NCBI RefSeq assembly: GCF_030813915.1
Contig: NZ_JAUSUJ010000016.1
Location: 1-64,000, forward strand
Origin: Rhodoplanes tepidamans
GTDB lineage: Bacteria; Pseudomonadota; Alphaproteobacteria; Rhizobiales; Xanthobacteraceae
Direction of reading: 5' to 3'
DNA length: 64,000 nt
The notes under the pieces are model-generated. The model searched no databases and was not told the origin of the DNA. It saw nothing but the letters and a program-made list of their open reading frames with translations. Shown here one piece after another: positions 18,870 to 26,722 of the stretch (positions are counted from its first letter, which is position 1; each line of letters starts with the position of its first letter). Both the position numbers and the translations under genes were made by a program.

Positions 18870-20414
18870 TCACCATCCCCAGCGGCGCAGCGGCGGGTCG
18901 CCGTCCAGGACCTCGATCAGCTTGCGGCCGGTCAGCGCGCTGTCGGGGGTCGAGCGGCCGGTGACGAACGGCCAGTCGACCAGCACGCTGGTCGGGTGTC
19001 CGAAATTGCCGTGGAAGCCGCCGTCCGGACCGGTGGCGTCGCGCAGGATGAACTCCAGCGGATAGGGCGGCGGGCCCATGTTGAAGTCGAGGAAGGTGTT
19101 GCGCGCCCTCACGAAGGCGGTGCCGTCCTTGTAGTCGTATTCGAGGCAGTGCCCGGTGACGTGCTTGCCCCAGATGATGCTCTTGCGGATGTTCATGTCG
19201 CGCGCGAAGGCGAGGCAGGCGACGGCGTAGCACTCGGCGGCGATCGGCTTGCCGGCATCGAGGAAGGCGAGGATCAGGTCGTGGACGCGCTGGTTGTTGA
19301 CCATGTCGACGACCGGCCCGGAGCCGCCGACCAGCAGCACCGAGTCGTAGCGGGCGATGCTCGCGCGCGCCTGCTCGAGCGCGCGGTTGTAGGCCTCCAG
19401 CAGCCGCACGAAGGCCGGCGCCGAATAGTAGGGGCGTTCCGGGAACCAGGCGGCGAGCGAGATCGGGGTCTGCAGCCGGGCGCCCTCCGGCGTGCCGGGA
19501 TCGTCGAAGCGGCGGACCTTGGCGGCCATCTCGGGGCTGGTCACCGGGCGCTGCAGCGGCGGGTCGAAGAAGTCCGGGTCCATGCTGACCGGGATGGCGT
19601 TCGGCCGGCGGCCGTTGGGGGTGCAGAAGTCGACCGTCCAGCCGGCGGCATCGAACTCCTCGATCGGGCCGACCAGCTCCTCGCCCCAGTAGCCCCACTC
19701 CGACAGCACGACCAGCACATGGCGCTTTCCGCGCGGGTCGGGCAGCGGAGGAAGCGGGTCGACCGCGGTGCCGGGGCCGGCCAGGATCGCGTCCCTGATC
19801 GCGTCCACGAAGGCCTCGGTCGCGTGGTAGGAATTGCTGGTGACGAGGTCGCCGTCGACCACCACCTGCTTCTCGGGCGGCGTGCCGGGGACGCAGGGCG
19901 TGTAGAGGCCGCCGGCATTCACCACGTCCGCCAGCACCACCTTGTTGCAGATCACCTTGCGGCCGGCGAGCAGGTCGGGGGCGGTGGCGAGCAGCCACAG
20001 CCCGTGGCAGGCGGCGCCCTTGACGATGCGCCTGTTCTCCATGGCGCGGCGGAAGAAGCGCGCAGCCGGCACGTTGCGGGCGACCTCGGCGGCGTTCGCG
20101 GCGGTGACGTCGTCGCGCTCGCTCCAGCGCAGCCGGACGCTCGTGTAGTTGGCCGAGACGATCACGGCGGCGTAGTCCTCCGGCGCCACCTGATCGACGT
20201 CCTTGTCGACCTCGATCCACTCCACCTCGTCGAAGGAGCCGGGCTCGACGGTCGAGTAGAAGCGCTGGCTCGGCTGGCCCCACAGGCGCGACACCAGCTC
20301 GACGGTGGCGCCATGGGCCGCGAAACGCTCGCGATAGGTGGCGATCTCCTTCGGGATGTACTGGGATTCGACGATGACGGCGATCTTCCGGCCGGCGAGC
20401 GGGGCGTTCGACAT
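18870..20414 (-). CDS. Tandem DJ-1/PfpI-family protein
   Basis: 514-residue protein with two DJ-1/PfpI (class I glutamine amidotransferase-like) domains in one chain. Domain 1 (about 8-215) has the nucleophile elbow KGAACHG with Cys136; domain 2 (about 230-510) has AECYA with Cys395 and the strand LLVGGSGPVVD. Both nucleophilic cysteines are kept. DJ-1 relatives act as glyoxalase III, deglycases, hydrolases or peptidases; which applies is not visible. The ATG at 20414 has AGGAG eight bases upstream. It follows the AGE-type gene by 35 bases, so the proteins probably work on a shared sugar or reactive-carbonyl substrate, which is inference. Confidence 0.85.
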   Translation of the reverse strand: MSNAPLAGRKIAVIVESQYIPKEIATYRERFAAHGATVELVSRLWGQPSQRFYSTVEPGSFDEVEWIEVDKDVDQVAPEDYAAVIVSANYTSVRLRWSERDDVTAANAAEVARNVPAARFFRRAMENRRIVKGAACHGLWLLATAPDLLAGRKVICNKVVLADVVNAGGLYTPCVPGTPPEKQVVVDGDLVTSNSYHATEAFVDAIRDAILAGPGTAVDPLPPLPDPRGKRHVLVVLSEWGYWGEELVGPIEEFDAAGWTVDFCTPNGRRPNAIPVSMDPDFFDPPLQRPVTSPEMAAKVRRFDDPGTPEGARLQTPISLAAWFPERPYYSAPAFVRLLEAYNRALEQARASIARYDSVLLVGGSGPVVDMVNNQRVHDLILAFLDAGKPIAAECYAVACLAFARDMNIRKSIIWGKHVTGHCLEYDYKDGTAFVRARNTFLDFNMGPPPYPLEFILRDATGPDGGFHGNFGHPTSVLVDWPFVTGRSTPDSALTGRKLIEVLDGDPPLRRWGW

Positions 20415-20449
20415 CGAGAAGCTCCTTGCGGACGCGATCGGCCGCGGCC

Positions 20450-22498
20450 TCAGACCGCGAGTGCGGCGAACTGGACGACCAGCGCGATGGCGCCGCCGTC
20501 CTGGGATCCGGGAAGGCCGGCGAGCGAGAGCTGGAAGTCGTCGGGATTGGCGGGCTTGAGCTGCGCCGTCATGTCGATGCCGTTGACGACCACGCGGTCG
20601 ATCGTCAGCCGGCCCGGGGACATGAAGTCCGGCAGCACGTTGATGGTCGTCTGGTTGGGCGACGGACGGATGCGGAAATACAGGCAGAAGCCGTTGTCCG
20701 CGCCGTTGCCGGCGTCGACGAAGGTGCGGATGTAGACGTGCGCCAGATAGGCGAGCTCGAAGGCGTGGTAGCCGATCGCGTGGCTGCTCTTCATGCCGTA
20801 CTGGCCGTCCAGGATCGGCAGCCCGTTCTCGGTGGTGCGGAAATAGTAGCCCTGCCGCTCGCGGTCGAGGAAGAACAGATTCCAGAAGGCGGCGCTCTCG
20901 CGGGCGAGAGCGAGATAGCTGGTGTCGCCGACCGTGGCGCCGTGCAGGATCAGATAGGCGAGGATGCCCTGCTCCTGCTGCCAGAAGTCCTTGGTGGCGC
21001 CCCAGGCGAACTGGATCGGCATACCGCCGGTGGGATGGCGCTCGACGCAGTCGAAGATGCCGCCCCGCACGGCGTCGAGCCCGGCCGTCGCCATGTCGTC
21101 GCCGAGCCGGCGGGCGACCTGCAGGAGCCGCTTGGCGTGGCTGTCGTCGGCGGCCGCGTCCTGCGGATGCCCCATGGCGCGGCGGCGGGCGGCGCGCATG
21201 TGGAAGTAGTTGGCGCAGCGCGTCAGGTTCCAGGCGATCTTGAGATTGTGGCCGACCACGGCGCGGTCCTGCTGCCAGCGATAGGCGTGGTCCGGCGTCC
21301 AGTCGTCGTGGAAGCGCTCGTTGACGTATTTGGAGGTCGGGTCCGGAAACTTCTCGGCGATCAGCGTGGTCGTCTCCTCGAGGATGCCGATCGCCACCTT
21401 GAGCAGGTCGCCCAGATAGGACCGCGCGCTGCCGGCCGGCAGGGGCTCCAGCGTAAGGATGAGGTTCACCAGATAGGCCGGGATGTGATCGCCGACCGAG
21501 TTCCAGTTCTTGCGCCGGCAGTTCTCGCCGAGCGCCGGGGTGTCGGGCCGCATCGTCACCGGATCGAGATGCGAATAGTAGCCGCCGGTCCCGGCGAAGC
21601 CCTTCGCGGTGGCGCTCGGCGGATCCCAGTAGAAGGCCTGGAACGTGTTGATGGTGCGCCGGATGTCCTCCAGCACCTCGGTGTCCAGGGTGATCCTGTA
21701 GTACTGGGTGAGGCCGGCGAGCGCGTAGATCTGCTCGTAGAGCGGGATGGTGCCGACGTCGTCCGGACCCTGCGAGGCGAAGTACAGGCTCTCGCCCTTC
21801 TCGCCCTCGCTGTTCCGGCGCCGACCGTAGGCCCAGAAGCAGTACTCGCCGTCGTGGCTCGACGAGCGGAACGCCTCGCGCAGGTACTTCATGGCGGCCT
21901 GCGCGGCGAGGAAGTAGCGCTCGGCGCCGGTGATCAGGAACGCGGTCGCGAGATCGTAGAGCAGCCGCGACAGCACCGCGCATTCCTGCACGTTGTCGTC
22001 CACCGGCTGCCCGAGGATGTTGAGGTTGGTGCGATAGAACTTGGCGAAGTCGTCGATCGTGTAGTTGCGGCGCTGGTCGAACAGGTGGTCGAGGATGCGG
22101 TCCGCCATCTGGGTGACCTGCACGAGCCACCAGTGCGTCTCCTCGAACAGCCAGCGGTCCGCGCGCGAATGCAGGAGATACACGGTGCGGGCCTCGAAGC
22201 GGGCGCGGTCGCCGTCCTCCTGGTAGAGGCCGGCGACGAACACGGGCCGTCCGACGGCGACGTATTTCTTCAGGTCGAACCGCACCGGATCGTCGTCCCG
22301 CCTCAGGCCGGGCGGATCGGGCACGCGGTCGCGCGAGATCTGGTCGAGATTGGTCATCACCTGCCAGCTGGTGGTGACCCCGGTCACCACCTCGAACGTG
22401 TCGCCGCTGCGGGCCTGCAGGCTGAAGCAGGCGTTCGCCTCGTCGATCGTCCGGACCGTGCCGGCGAGCGTGATGGTCTGCGTGAAGTTCTGCCGCAT
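20450..22498 (-). CDS. AGE-family epimerase/isomerase-like protein with extra terminal domains
   Basis: 682-residue protein whose central part (about 170-570) looks like the (alpha/alpha)6 barrel of N-acylglucosamine 2-epimerase relatives: GEYCFWAYGRRRN, a His/Trp-rich HDDWTPDHAYRWQQDRAVVG segment, and a Trp/Gln-rich AWGATKDFWQQEQG stretch in the usual places. A 150-residue N-terminal beta-rich domain (MRQNFTQTITLAGTVRTIDE onward) and a C-terminal beta domain (after about 605) are not part of a normal 400-residue AGE enzyme. The ATG at 22498 has GGGAGGG in front. No signal peptide is seen. It is the first gene of the AGE/DJ-1/EthD/GH13 operon. The substrate is unknown. Confidence 0.72.
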   Translation of the reverse strand: MRQNFTQTITLAGTVRTIDEANACFSLQARSGDTFEVVTGVTTSWQVMTNLDQISRDRVPDPPGLRRDDDPVRFDLKKYVAVGRPVFVAGLYQEDGDRARFEARTVYLLHSRADRWLFEETHWWLVQVTQMADRILDHLFDQRRNYTIDDFAKFYRTNLNILGQPVDDNVQECAVLSRLLYDLATAFLITGAERYFLAAQAAMKYLREAFRSSSHDGEYCFWAYGRRRNSEGEKGESLYFASQGPDDVGTIPLYEQIYALAGLTQYYRITLDTEVLEDIRRTINTFQAFYWDPPSATAKGFAGTGGYYSHLDPVTMRPDTPALGENCRRKNWNSVGDHIPAYLVNLILTLEPLPAGSARSYLGDLLKVAIGILEETTTLIAEKFPDPTSKYVNERFHDDWTPDHAYRWQQDRAVVGHNLKIAWNLTRCANYFHMRAARRRAMGHPQDAAADDSHAKRLLQVARRLGDDMATAGLDAVRGGIFDCVERHPTGGMPIQFAWGATKDFWQQEQGILAYLILHGATVGDTSYLALARESAAFWNLFFLDRERQGYYFRTTENGLPILDGQYGMKSSHAIGYHAFELAYLAHVYIRTFVDAGNGADNGFCLYFRIRPSPNQTTINVLPDFMSPGRLTIDRVVVNGIDMTAQLKPANPDDFQLSLAGLPGSQDGGAIALVVQFAALAV

Positions 22499-22675
22499 CG
22501 GCACCCTCCCCTGCTGTAGCGCCGCCCGGCCGCATCGGCGCGGCCGCGCGCCCCCGGGCGCCTCACCGCGCGCCGGCTGGCTGCTTCGACCGTGATGGAA
22601 CGACCCTCGGCTTCCACGTGCCGCCTCCCGGACGGGCCCCGCACCACGACGAGTCGGCCCGGTCGCGACGCCACC

Positions 22676-22705
22676 ACTATAGGGAGAGTATTTTTCTTGA
22701 TGCAA
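22676..22705 (-). promoter_or_regulatory. Predicted promoter of the AGE/DJ-1/EthD/GH13 operon
   Basis: On the minus strand TTGCAT (22705-22700) and TATAGT (22681-22676) form sigma70-like -35 and -10 hexamers with an 18-base spacer, in the only AT-rich pocket of the divergent gap. A second TTGCAT copy (22718-22713) lies 13 bases further upstream and could be a regulator half-site. The leader before the ATG at 22498 would be about 170 bases. This is a sequence-based prediction. Confidence 0.45.
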
Positions 22706-22769
22706 CCTTAGAATGCAATCGGACCCGATCACGACTTCGCGCGGATTCCGTCCCCCGCCGCGTCGCACG

Positions 22770-22787
22770 CTGTCATGAAGGCGTCAC
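22770..22787 (+). promoter_or_regulatory. Pho box upstream of btaAB
   Basis: CTGTCAT-GAAG-GCGTCAC: two 7-base direct repeats at 11-base spacing, the PhoB-box layout; a weaker third copy (CGCGTCG at 22759) keeps the same phase. A weak -10-like GATACA follows at 22797. PhoB induction of btaAB under phosphate starvation is known in rhizobia, so position and target fit. The second repeat deviates from consensus. Confidence 0.65.
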
Positions 22788-22878
22788 CGGGCGCTCGATA
22801 CACACGCTCGTTCGCCGGCGCCGCGTCGCGCCGCGGCGGTTGGGTCGCATCCATTCATCACAGTCATCGAGGCCCGGT

Positions 22879-24123
22879 TTGATCTCCTCGCCGTCGAAGG
22901 TCCGGTGCGGCGTCGCCGCCGCCGTCCGCCGCACCCCCGCGCTGTCGCGCCAGGGCATGGCCGAGCTCGTCTTCGCCTGGATGTTCCGCGGGCTCGTCTA
23001 CCCGCAGATCTGGGAGGATCCGGCGGTCGACATGGAGGCGCTGCAGATCGGCCGCGACCATCACGTCGTGGCGATCGCCTCGGGGGGCTGCAACGTCCTC
23101 TCCTATCTGATCGGCGATCCGGCCCGCATCACCGCCGTCGACGTCAACACGGCGCATGTCGCGCTGGTGCGGCTCAAGCTCGCCGCCGCCCGGCACCTGC
23201 CGTCGTGGCGCGCCTTCCACCGCTTCTTCGGCACCGCCGACGAGGCCGCCAATGTCGAGGCCTACTGGAACCATCTCGCGCCGCGGCTCGACGCGTCGAC
23301 GCGGGCCTACTGGGAGGGCCGCGGCGCCCTCGGGCTCGGCCGGCGGCGCATCTCGCTGTTCGCCCGCAACGTGTACAAGCACGGGCTGCTCGGCCACTTC
23401 ATCGGGCTCGGCCACGCGGTGGCGCGGATGTACGGCGTCGATCTGCGCCGGCTTCTCGCCGCACGCTCGCGCGAGGAGCAGCTCGAGCTGTTCCAGACCC
23501 TGCTGGCGCCGCTGTTCGAGAAGCGCTTCGTGCGCTGGGCGGCGGGCCGGCCGGTCGCGCTGTACGGGCTCGGCATCCCGCCGGCCCAGTATGCGGCGCT
23601 GGCGGCGGCGGGCGGCGGCGACATGGCGGCGGTGCTGCGCGGCCGCGTCGAGCGGCTCAGCTGCGCCTTCAGCCTCGACGAGAACTATTTCGCCTGGCAG
23701 GCCTTCGGCCGCCGCTACGGCGACGGCGAGCACGACCCGCTGCCGCCCTATCTGGAGCGCGACAACTTCGCCGCGGTCAGCGCGCGCGCGAGCCGCGTCG
23801 CCGTGGTCAACGCCTCGATGACCGAGCACCTCGCCGCGCAGCCGGCCCGGTCGGTCGACCGCTACGTGCTGCTCGACGCCCAGGACTGGATGACCGACGC
23901 GCAGCTCGACGCGCTGTGGACGGAGATTACCCGCACCGCGAAGCCCGGCGCCCGGGTGATCTTCCGCACCGCCGCCGAGCCGAGCCTGCTGCCCGGCCGG
24001 CTCGACGACGCCATCCTGGCGCGCTGGCGCTACGAGGCGGCCGCCTCGCGCGCCTTCACGGCGCGCGACCGCTCCGCCATCTACGGCGGCTTTCATCTCT
24101 ACGTGCTGGACGACGGAGACTGA
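22879..24123 (+). CDS. btaA: BtaA, SAM:diacylglycerol 3-amino-3-carboxypropyltransferase
   Basis: 414-residue first enzyme of betaine lipid (DGTS) synthesis: it transfers the aminocarboxypropyl group of S-adenosylmethionine to diacylglycerol, giving diacylglycerylhomoserine. Family hallmarks are SRQGMAELVFAWMFRGLVYP, QIWEDPAVDMEAL, the SAM-site strand VVAIASGGCNVLSYL and ITAVDVNTAHVALVRLKLAA. I chose a TTG start at 22879 because GAGG lies six bases upstream and the length then matches BtaA; no ATG or GTG in that region is as well placed. btaB follows two bases after the stop. A Pho box upstream suggests induction when phosphate is short, letting the cell replace phospholipids. Confidence 0.9.
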   Translation: MISSPSKVRCGVAAAVRRTPALSRQGMAELVFAWMFRGLVYPQIWEDPAVDMEALQIGRDHHVVAIASGGCNVLSYLIGDPARITAVDVNTAHVALVRLKLAAARHLPSWRAFHRFFGTADEAANVEAYWNHLAPRLDASTRAYWEGRGALGLGRRRISLFARNVYKHGLLGHFIGLGHAVARMYGVDLRRLLAARSREEQLELFQTLLAPLFEKRFVRWAAGRPVALYGLGIPPAQYAALAAAGGGDMAAVLRGRVERLSCAFSLDENYFAWQAFGRRYGDGEHDPLPPYLERDNFAAVSARASRVAVVNASMTEHLAAQPARSVDRYVLLDAQDWMTDAQLDALWTEITRTAKPGARVIFRTAAEPSLLPGRLDDAILARWRYEAAASRAFTARDRSAIYGGFHLYVLDDGD

Positions 24124-24125
24124 CG

Positions 24126-24821
24126 ATGGTCCATCGCGCGCGTGGAGCGGCGGACGGCGGGCGACGCGAGGAGGCGCACGACGCGACCGCGCGGATGAAC
24201 CGGATGTACCGGCGGCAGCGCCACGTCTACGACGCGACCCGGAAATACTATCTGCTCGGCCGCGACGACCTGATCGAGCAGCTGGCGCCGCGGCCGGGCG
24301 ACCGCGTGCTGGAGATCGGCTGCGGCACCGGCCGCAATCTCGTTCGCGCGGCGCGGCGCTGGCCGCAGGCGCGCTTCTACGGCATCGACGTCTCGACCGA
24401 GATGCTCGGCACCGCCATGGAATCGATCGCCCGCGCCCGCCTGATGCGGCGGGTGCGGATCGCCCACGCGGACGCGATCGGGTTCGATCCGGCCGCCGTG
24501 TTCGGCGAGCCGGCCTTCGAGCGCGTCTACTTCTCCTACACGCTGTCGATGATCCCGGAGTGGCAGGCGGCGCTCGACCGCGCCCTCGGCCTGGTGGCGC
24601 CGGGCGGCGAGCTGCGGATCGTCGATTTCGGCGGCCAGGACGGACTGCCGGGCACCTTGCGGGCGGCGCTGCGGGCGTGGCTGTCGCTGTTCGACGTCAC
24701 GCCGCGCGATCACCTGGAGGCGCGCCTCGCGGCGCGGGCACAGGCGCTCGGAGCCGTGCTGACGGTCGAGCGCCCCTACCGGGGCTGGGCCCAGCACGCC
24801 GTGATCCGCACCGCCTGCTGA
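24126..24821 (+). CDS. btaB: BtaB, diacylglycerylhomoserine N-methyltransferase
   Basis: 231-residue class I SAM-dependent methyltransferase that would trimethylate the homoserine head group to give the betaine lipid DGTS. Motif I is VLEIGCGTGRN (about 60-70), followed by FYGIDVSTEMLGTA. An N-terminal RMNRMYRRQRHVYDATRKYY helix is typical of BtaB. The GGAG at the end of btaA serves as its ribosome-binding site, and only two bases separate the genes. Together with btaA it forms a two-gene operon under the Pho box. Confidence 0.9.
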   Translation: MVHRARGAADGGRREEAHDATARMNRMYRRQRHVYDATRKYYLLGRDDLIEQLAPRPGDRVLEIGCGTGRNLVRAARRWPQARFYGIDVSTEMLGTAMESIARARLMRRVRIAHADAIGFDPAAVFGEPAFERVYFSYTLSMIPEWQAALDRALGLVAPGGELRIVDFGGQDGLPGTLRAALRAWLSLFDVTPRDHLEARLAARAQALGAVLTVERPYRGWAQHAVIRTAC

Positions 24822-24935
24822 ACCGTCCGCCCGGCGAAGACGCCCGCCGCGCCCGGCGGCGACACGACGCTGCCTCCGCGCACGCGGCGGATCGCTCCGC
24901 CGGACCGGACGCCGTCGTGCTGGCCGGAGCGCGGA

Positions 24936-25316
24936 TCAGCCGCGCTTGCGGCGGCCGCGGCCGCTCTTGCGCGCCGGCTTCTCCTCGACCTCTTCGACCT
25001 CGCCCGCGCCTTCGATGGCGAACTCCTCGAGCGAATGCCCCTCGTCGAGCAGGGCCGACAGCCACTTTGGATGCGCGCCGCGGCCGGCCCAGGTCTCGCC
25101 GTTCGGGCCACGGTATTTCGGCGCGACCTTGACGCCCTTGAGGGCGCTCGACCGGCTGCCGGCGGCGGCACCGCGGGCAGGACGACCGCGCGCCGTCTCC
25201 AGCGCGCTGAGCTGCTTCTTCAGCTCGCGGCTTCGCTCCTCGAGGGTGTCGTCGATCTCGCCGCGCAAGGCCAGCAGGGCGTCGACATCCATAGCCTTGA
25301 GATTAACGGCAGCCAT
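24936..25316 (-). CDS. H-NS/HvrA-family nucleoid-associated DNA-binding protein
   Basis: 126-residue H-NS-like protein. The N-terminal part (about 1-45) is a coiled-coil oligomerisation segment (LLALRGEIDDTLEERSRELK). The C-terminal DNA-binding motif reads PKYRGPNGETWAGRGAHPKW, matching the YRGP-x-GETWSGRGR-x-PKWL signature of alphaproteobacterial H-NS/HvrA proteins. The tail is acidic, then ends in a basic KSGRGRRKRG patch. The ATG at 25316 has AGGAGAG upstream. Such proteins bind AT-rich DNA and silence acquired genes. It borders an AT-richer region (25317-26000), which could be its own regulatory target. Confidence 0.92.
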   Translation of the reverse strand: MAAVNLKAMDVDALLALRGEIDDTLEERSRELKKQLSALETARGRPARGAAAGSRSSALKGVKVAPKYRGPNGETWAGRGAHPKWLSALLDEGHSLEEFAIEGAGEVEEVEEKPARKSGRGRRKRG

Positions 25317-26116
25317 TCTCGGGCTCTCCTGAAAGGAATGCACGCTTCCTATTACGTCCGATCGATCACTGTCCGGCCGGCACAGAAACCGTCGGCACAT
25401 GATACGAATAAGGCTCTTCTCATGGGCCGGACCGAACAGCAAGCGAAAAACTTTAATCTATATTCCACGGGAAAATTGCAGAACCAGACCGCGATTACTT
25501 ATAGTTGGCGCATCGGGTTCGACTCCGACGATTTTCGCCTCGGGCGGCATCGAAGCCAGCCCGAATTCGCCGCAGAACTGCCCCGATTGTATTAGAATTA
25601 GCCCTGCACGCAAGAGAAAACGTGCGAGAAACAATTCTGAAACCTCGTCGAACGAAATACCGGAGGGCGGGATTCCCGCCTGTTTCCGGCCTCTTGTGAC
25701 GTCTCCAGGCGCGTTCGGAGTTCCGCGCACCGCAACTCGGCGGCCGAATCGGCCGACGGCCGGAAACTATGTGGCCCCCGCCGCCGCGACCTCCGTCTGG
25801 TGATTCGCGAGCCCCGAAGCAAAGGCAGCCTTGCCTCCAAAGGCAATCCGGTACTTTCGAGGACCGCGGAATCCGCATCGATTTTTTCGAAACATCACGA
25901 GGAAAAGTCTAAGCATTCCTTCCCGCGATCCGAGCCGTTTTCCGTCGCCGCCGTCCCCGGTGCGACGCGCCGTCGCGACGCGGGCCGGCGCGCGACGCCG
26001 GTGCATGGATCGGGGCAGAGACGCGACGGAGGCATGCAGGCCGCGCCGTTGCGGGCTCGGGCCGCCCGCCGCATCATGCCGCCCCGCCCCCGCTCCTGTT
26101 CCGCAAAGAGGCATCG
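25317..26116. other. AT-richer gap with no recognised gene
   Basis: Roughly 25330-25930 is much richer in A and T than the flanks. Open frames exist on both strands (up to about 130 codons) but none has a convincing ribosome-binding site, a known motif or a typical composition. It contains the H-NS gene's promoter region and the leader of the gene at 26117. It may be relic DNA of a transferred segment or a binding platform for the H-NS-like protein. Confidence 0.4.
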
Positions 26117-26416
26117 ATGGTTCTGGAAATCGCGCAGATCGAGGTGAAGCCCGGCATGGAGGCCGACTTCGAGGCCGGCGTGAGCAAGGCCGTGCCGCTG
26201 TTCCGCCGCGCCAAGGGCTGCTCCGGCGTGACCCTGCAGCGAAGCGTCGAGAAGCCGACCCGCTATCGCCTGTTCGTCAAATGGGAGACGCTGGAGAACC
26301 ACACGGTCGACTTCCGCGGCTCGCCCGACTTCCAGGCGTGGCGCGACTGCGTCGGCCACACCTTCGCCGGCCCGCCCGAGGTCGAGCACGTGATCGAGGT
26401 CGTGCACGGCTTCTGA
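26117..26416 (+). CDS. Antibiotic biosynthesis monooxygenase (ABM) domain protein
   Basis: 99-residue single-domain protein of the ABM/YgiN dimeric ferredoxin-like fold. The pattern IAQIEVKPGMEADFEAGVSK, then AKGCSGVTLQRSVEKPTRYR and FVKWETLENHTVDF, is typical, with the family's conserved W-E-x-x-E-x-H step. Members are cofactor-free quinol monooxygenases or haem-degrading proteins; the substrate here is unknown. AAGAGG lies five bases before the ATG. A strong hairpin just after the stop ends the transcription unit, so it is probably monocistronic. Confidence 0.87.
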   Translation: MVLEIAQIEVKPGMEADFEAGVSKAVPLFRRAKGCSGVTLQRSVEKPTRYRLFVKWETLENHTVDFRGSPDFQAWRDCVGHTFAGPPEVEHVIEVVHGF

Positions 26417-26420
26417 TCAC

Positions 26421-26457
26421 GACCGTCGCCGCGGCCGGCCGGGCCGCGGCGACGGTC
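26421..26457 (+). terminator. Strong GC-rich hairpin after the ABM gene
   Basis: A perfect 16-base stem, GACCGTCGCCGCGGCC pairing with GGCCGCGGCGACGGTC, with a five-base loop, starts four bases after the stop codon. CAC before and CGTG after can extend the stem. No T-run follows, as is common for hairpin terminators in very GC-rich genomes. It separates the ABM gene from the large fusion gene downstream. Confidence 0.65.
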
Positions 26458-26722
26458 GCTCGTGACGCCGGAGCGGCGCGGCCGGAGAGGCCCTTCTCTG
26501 CCGCGACCGGCACCGGTCTCGCAGCCGCGCACGCGACGGCTGCAGGCCACGATCTCAGTATTGTGATTCGTGTGCCACGGTCGCCCCTCCTAAGGTTCGC
26601 GCCGCGAGGGCGGCCGCCGGATTTCGATCGCGCGTCGGCAGGCTTCACAACACGTTCCGCAAAAACACGGCCCGACCATTCAACTCTTTTCGTCCCGGCG
26701 CTGCCGGCAGCGGGAGGAGACG

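Noticed and set aside
22618..22878. Longer btaA starting far upstream
   Set aside because: The extra codons are Arg/Ser/His-rich, unlike BtaA, and cover the Pho box; the TTG behind GAGG gives the normal length.
25399..25878. Small overlapping frames in the AT-rich gap
   Set aside because: None has a ribosome-binding site, motif or plausible composition; both strands are equally open.
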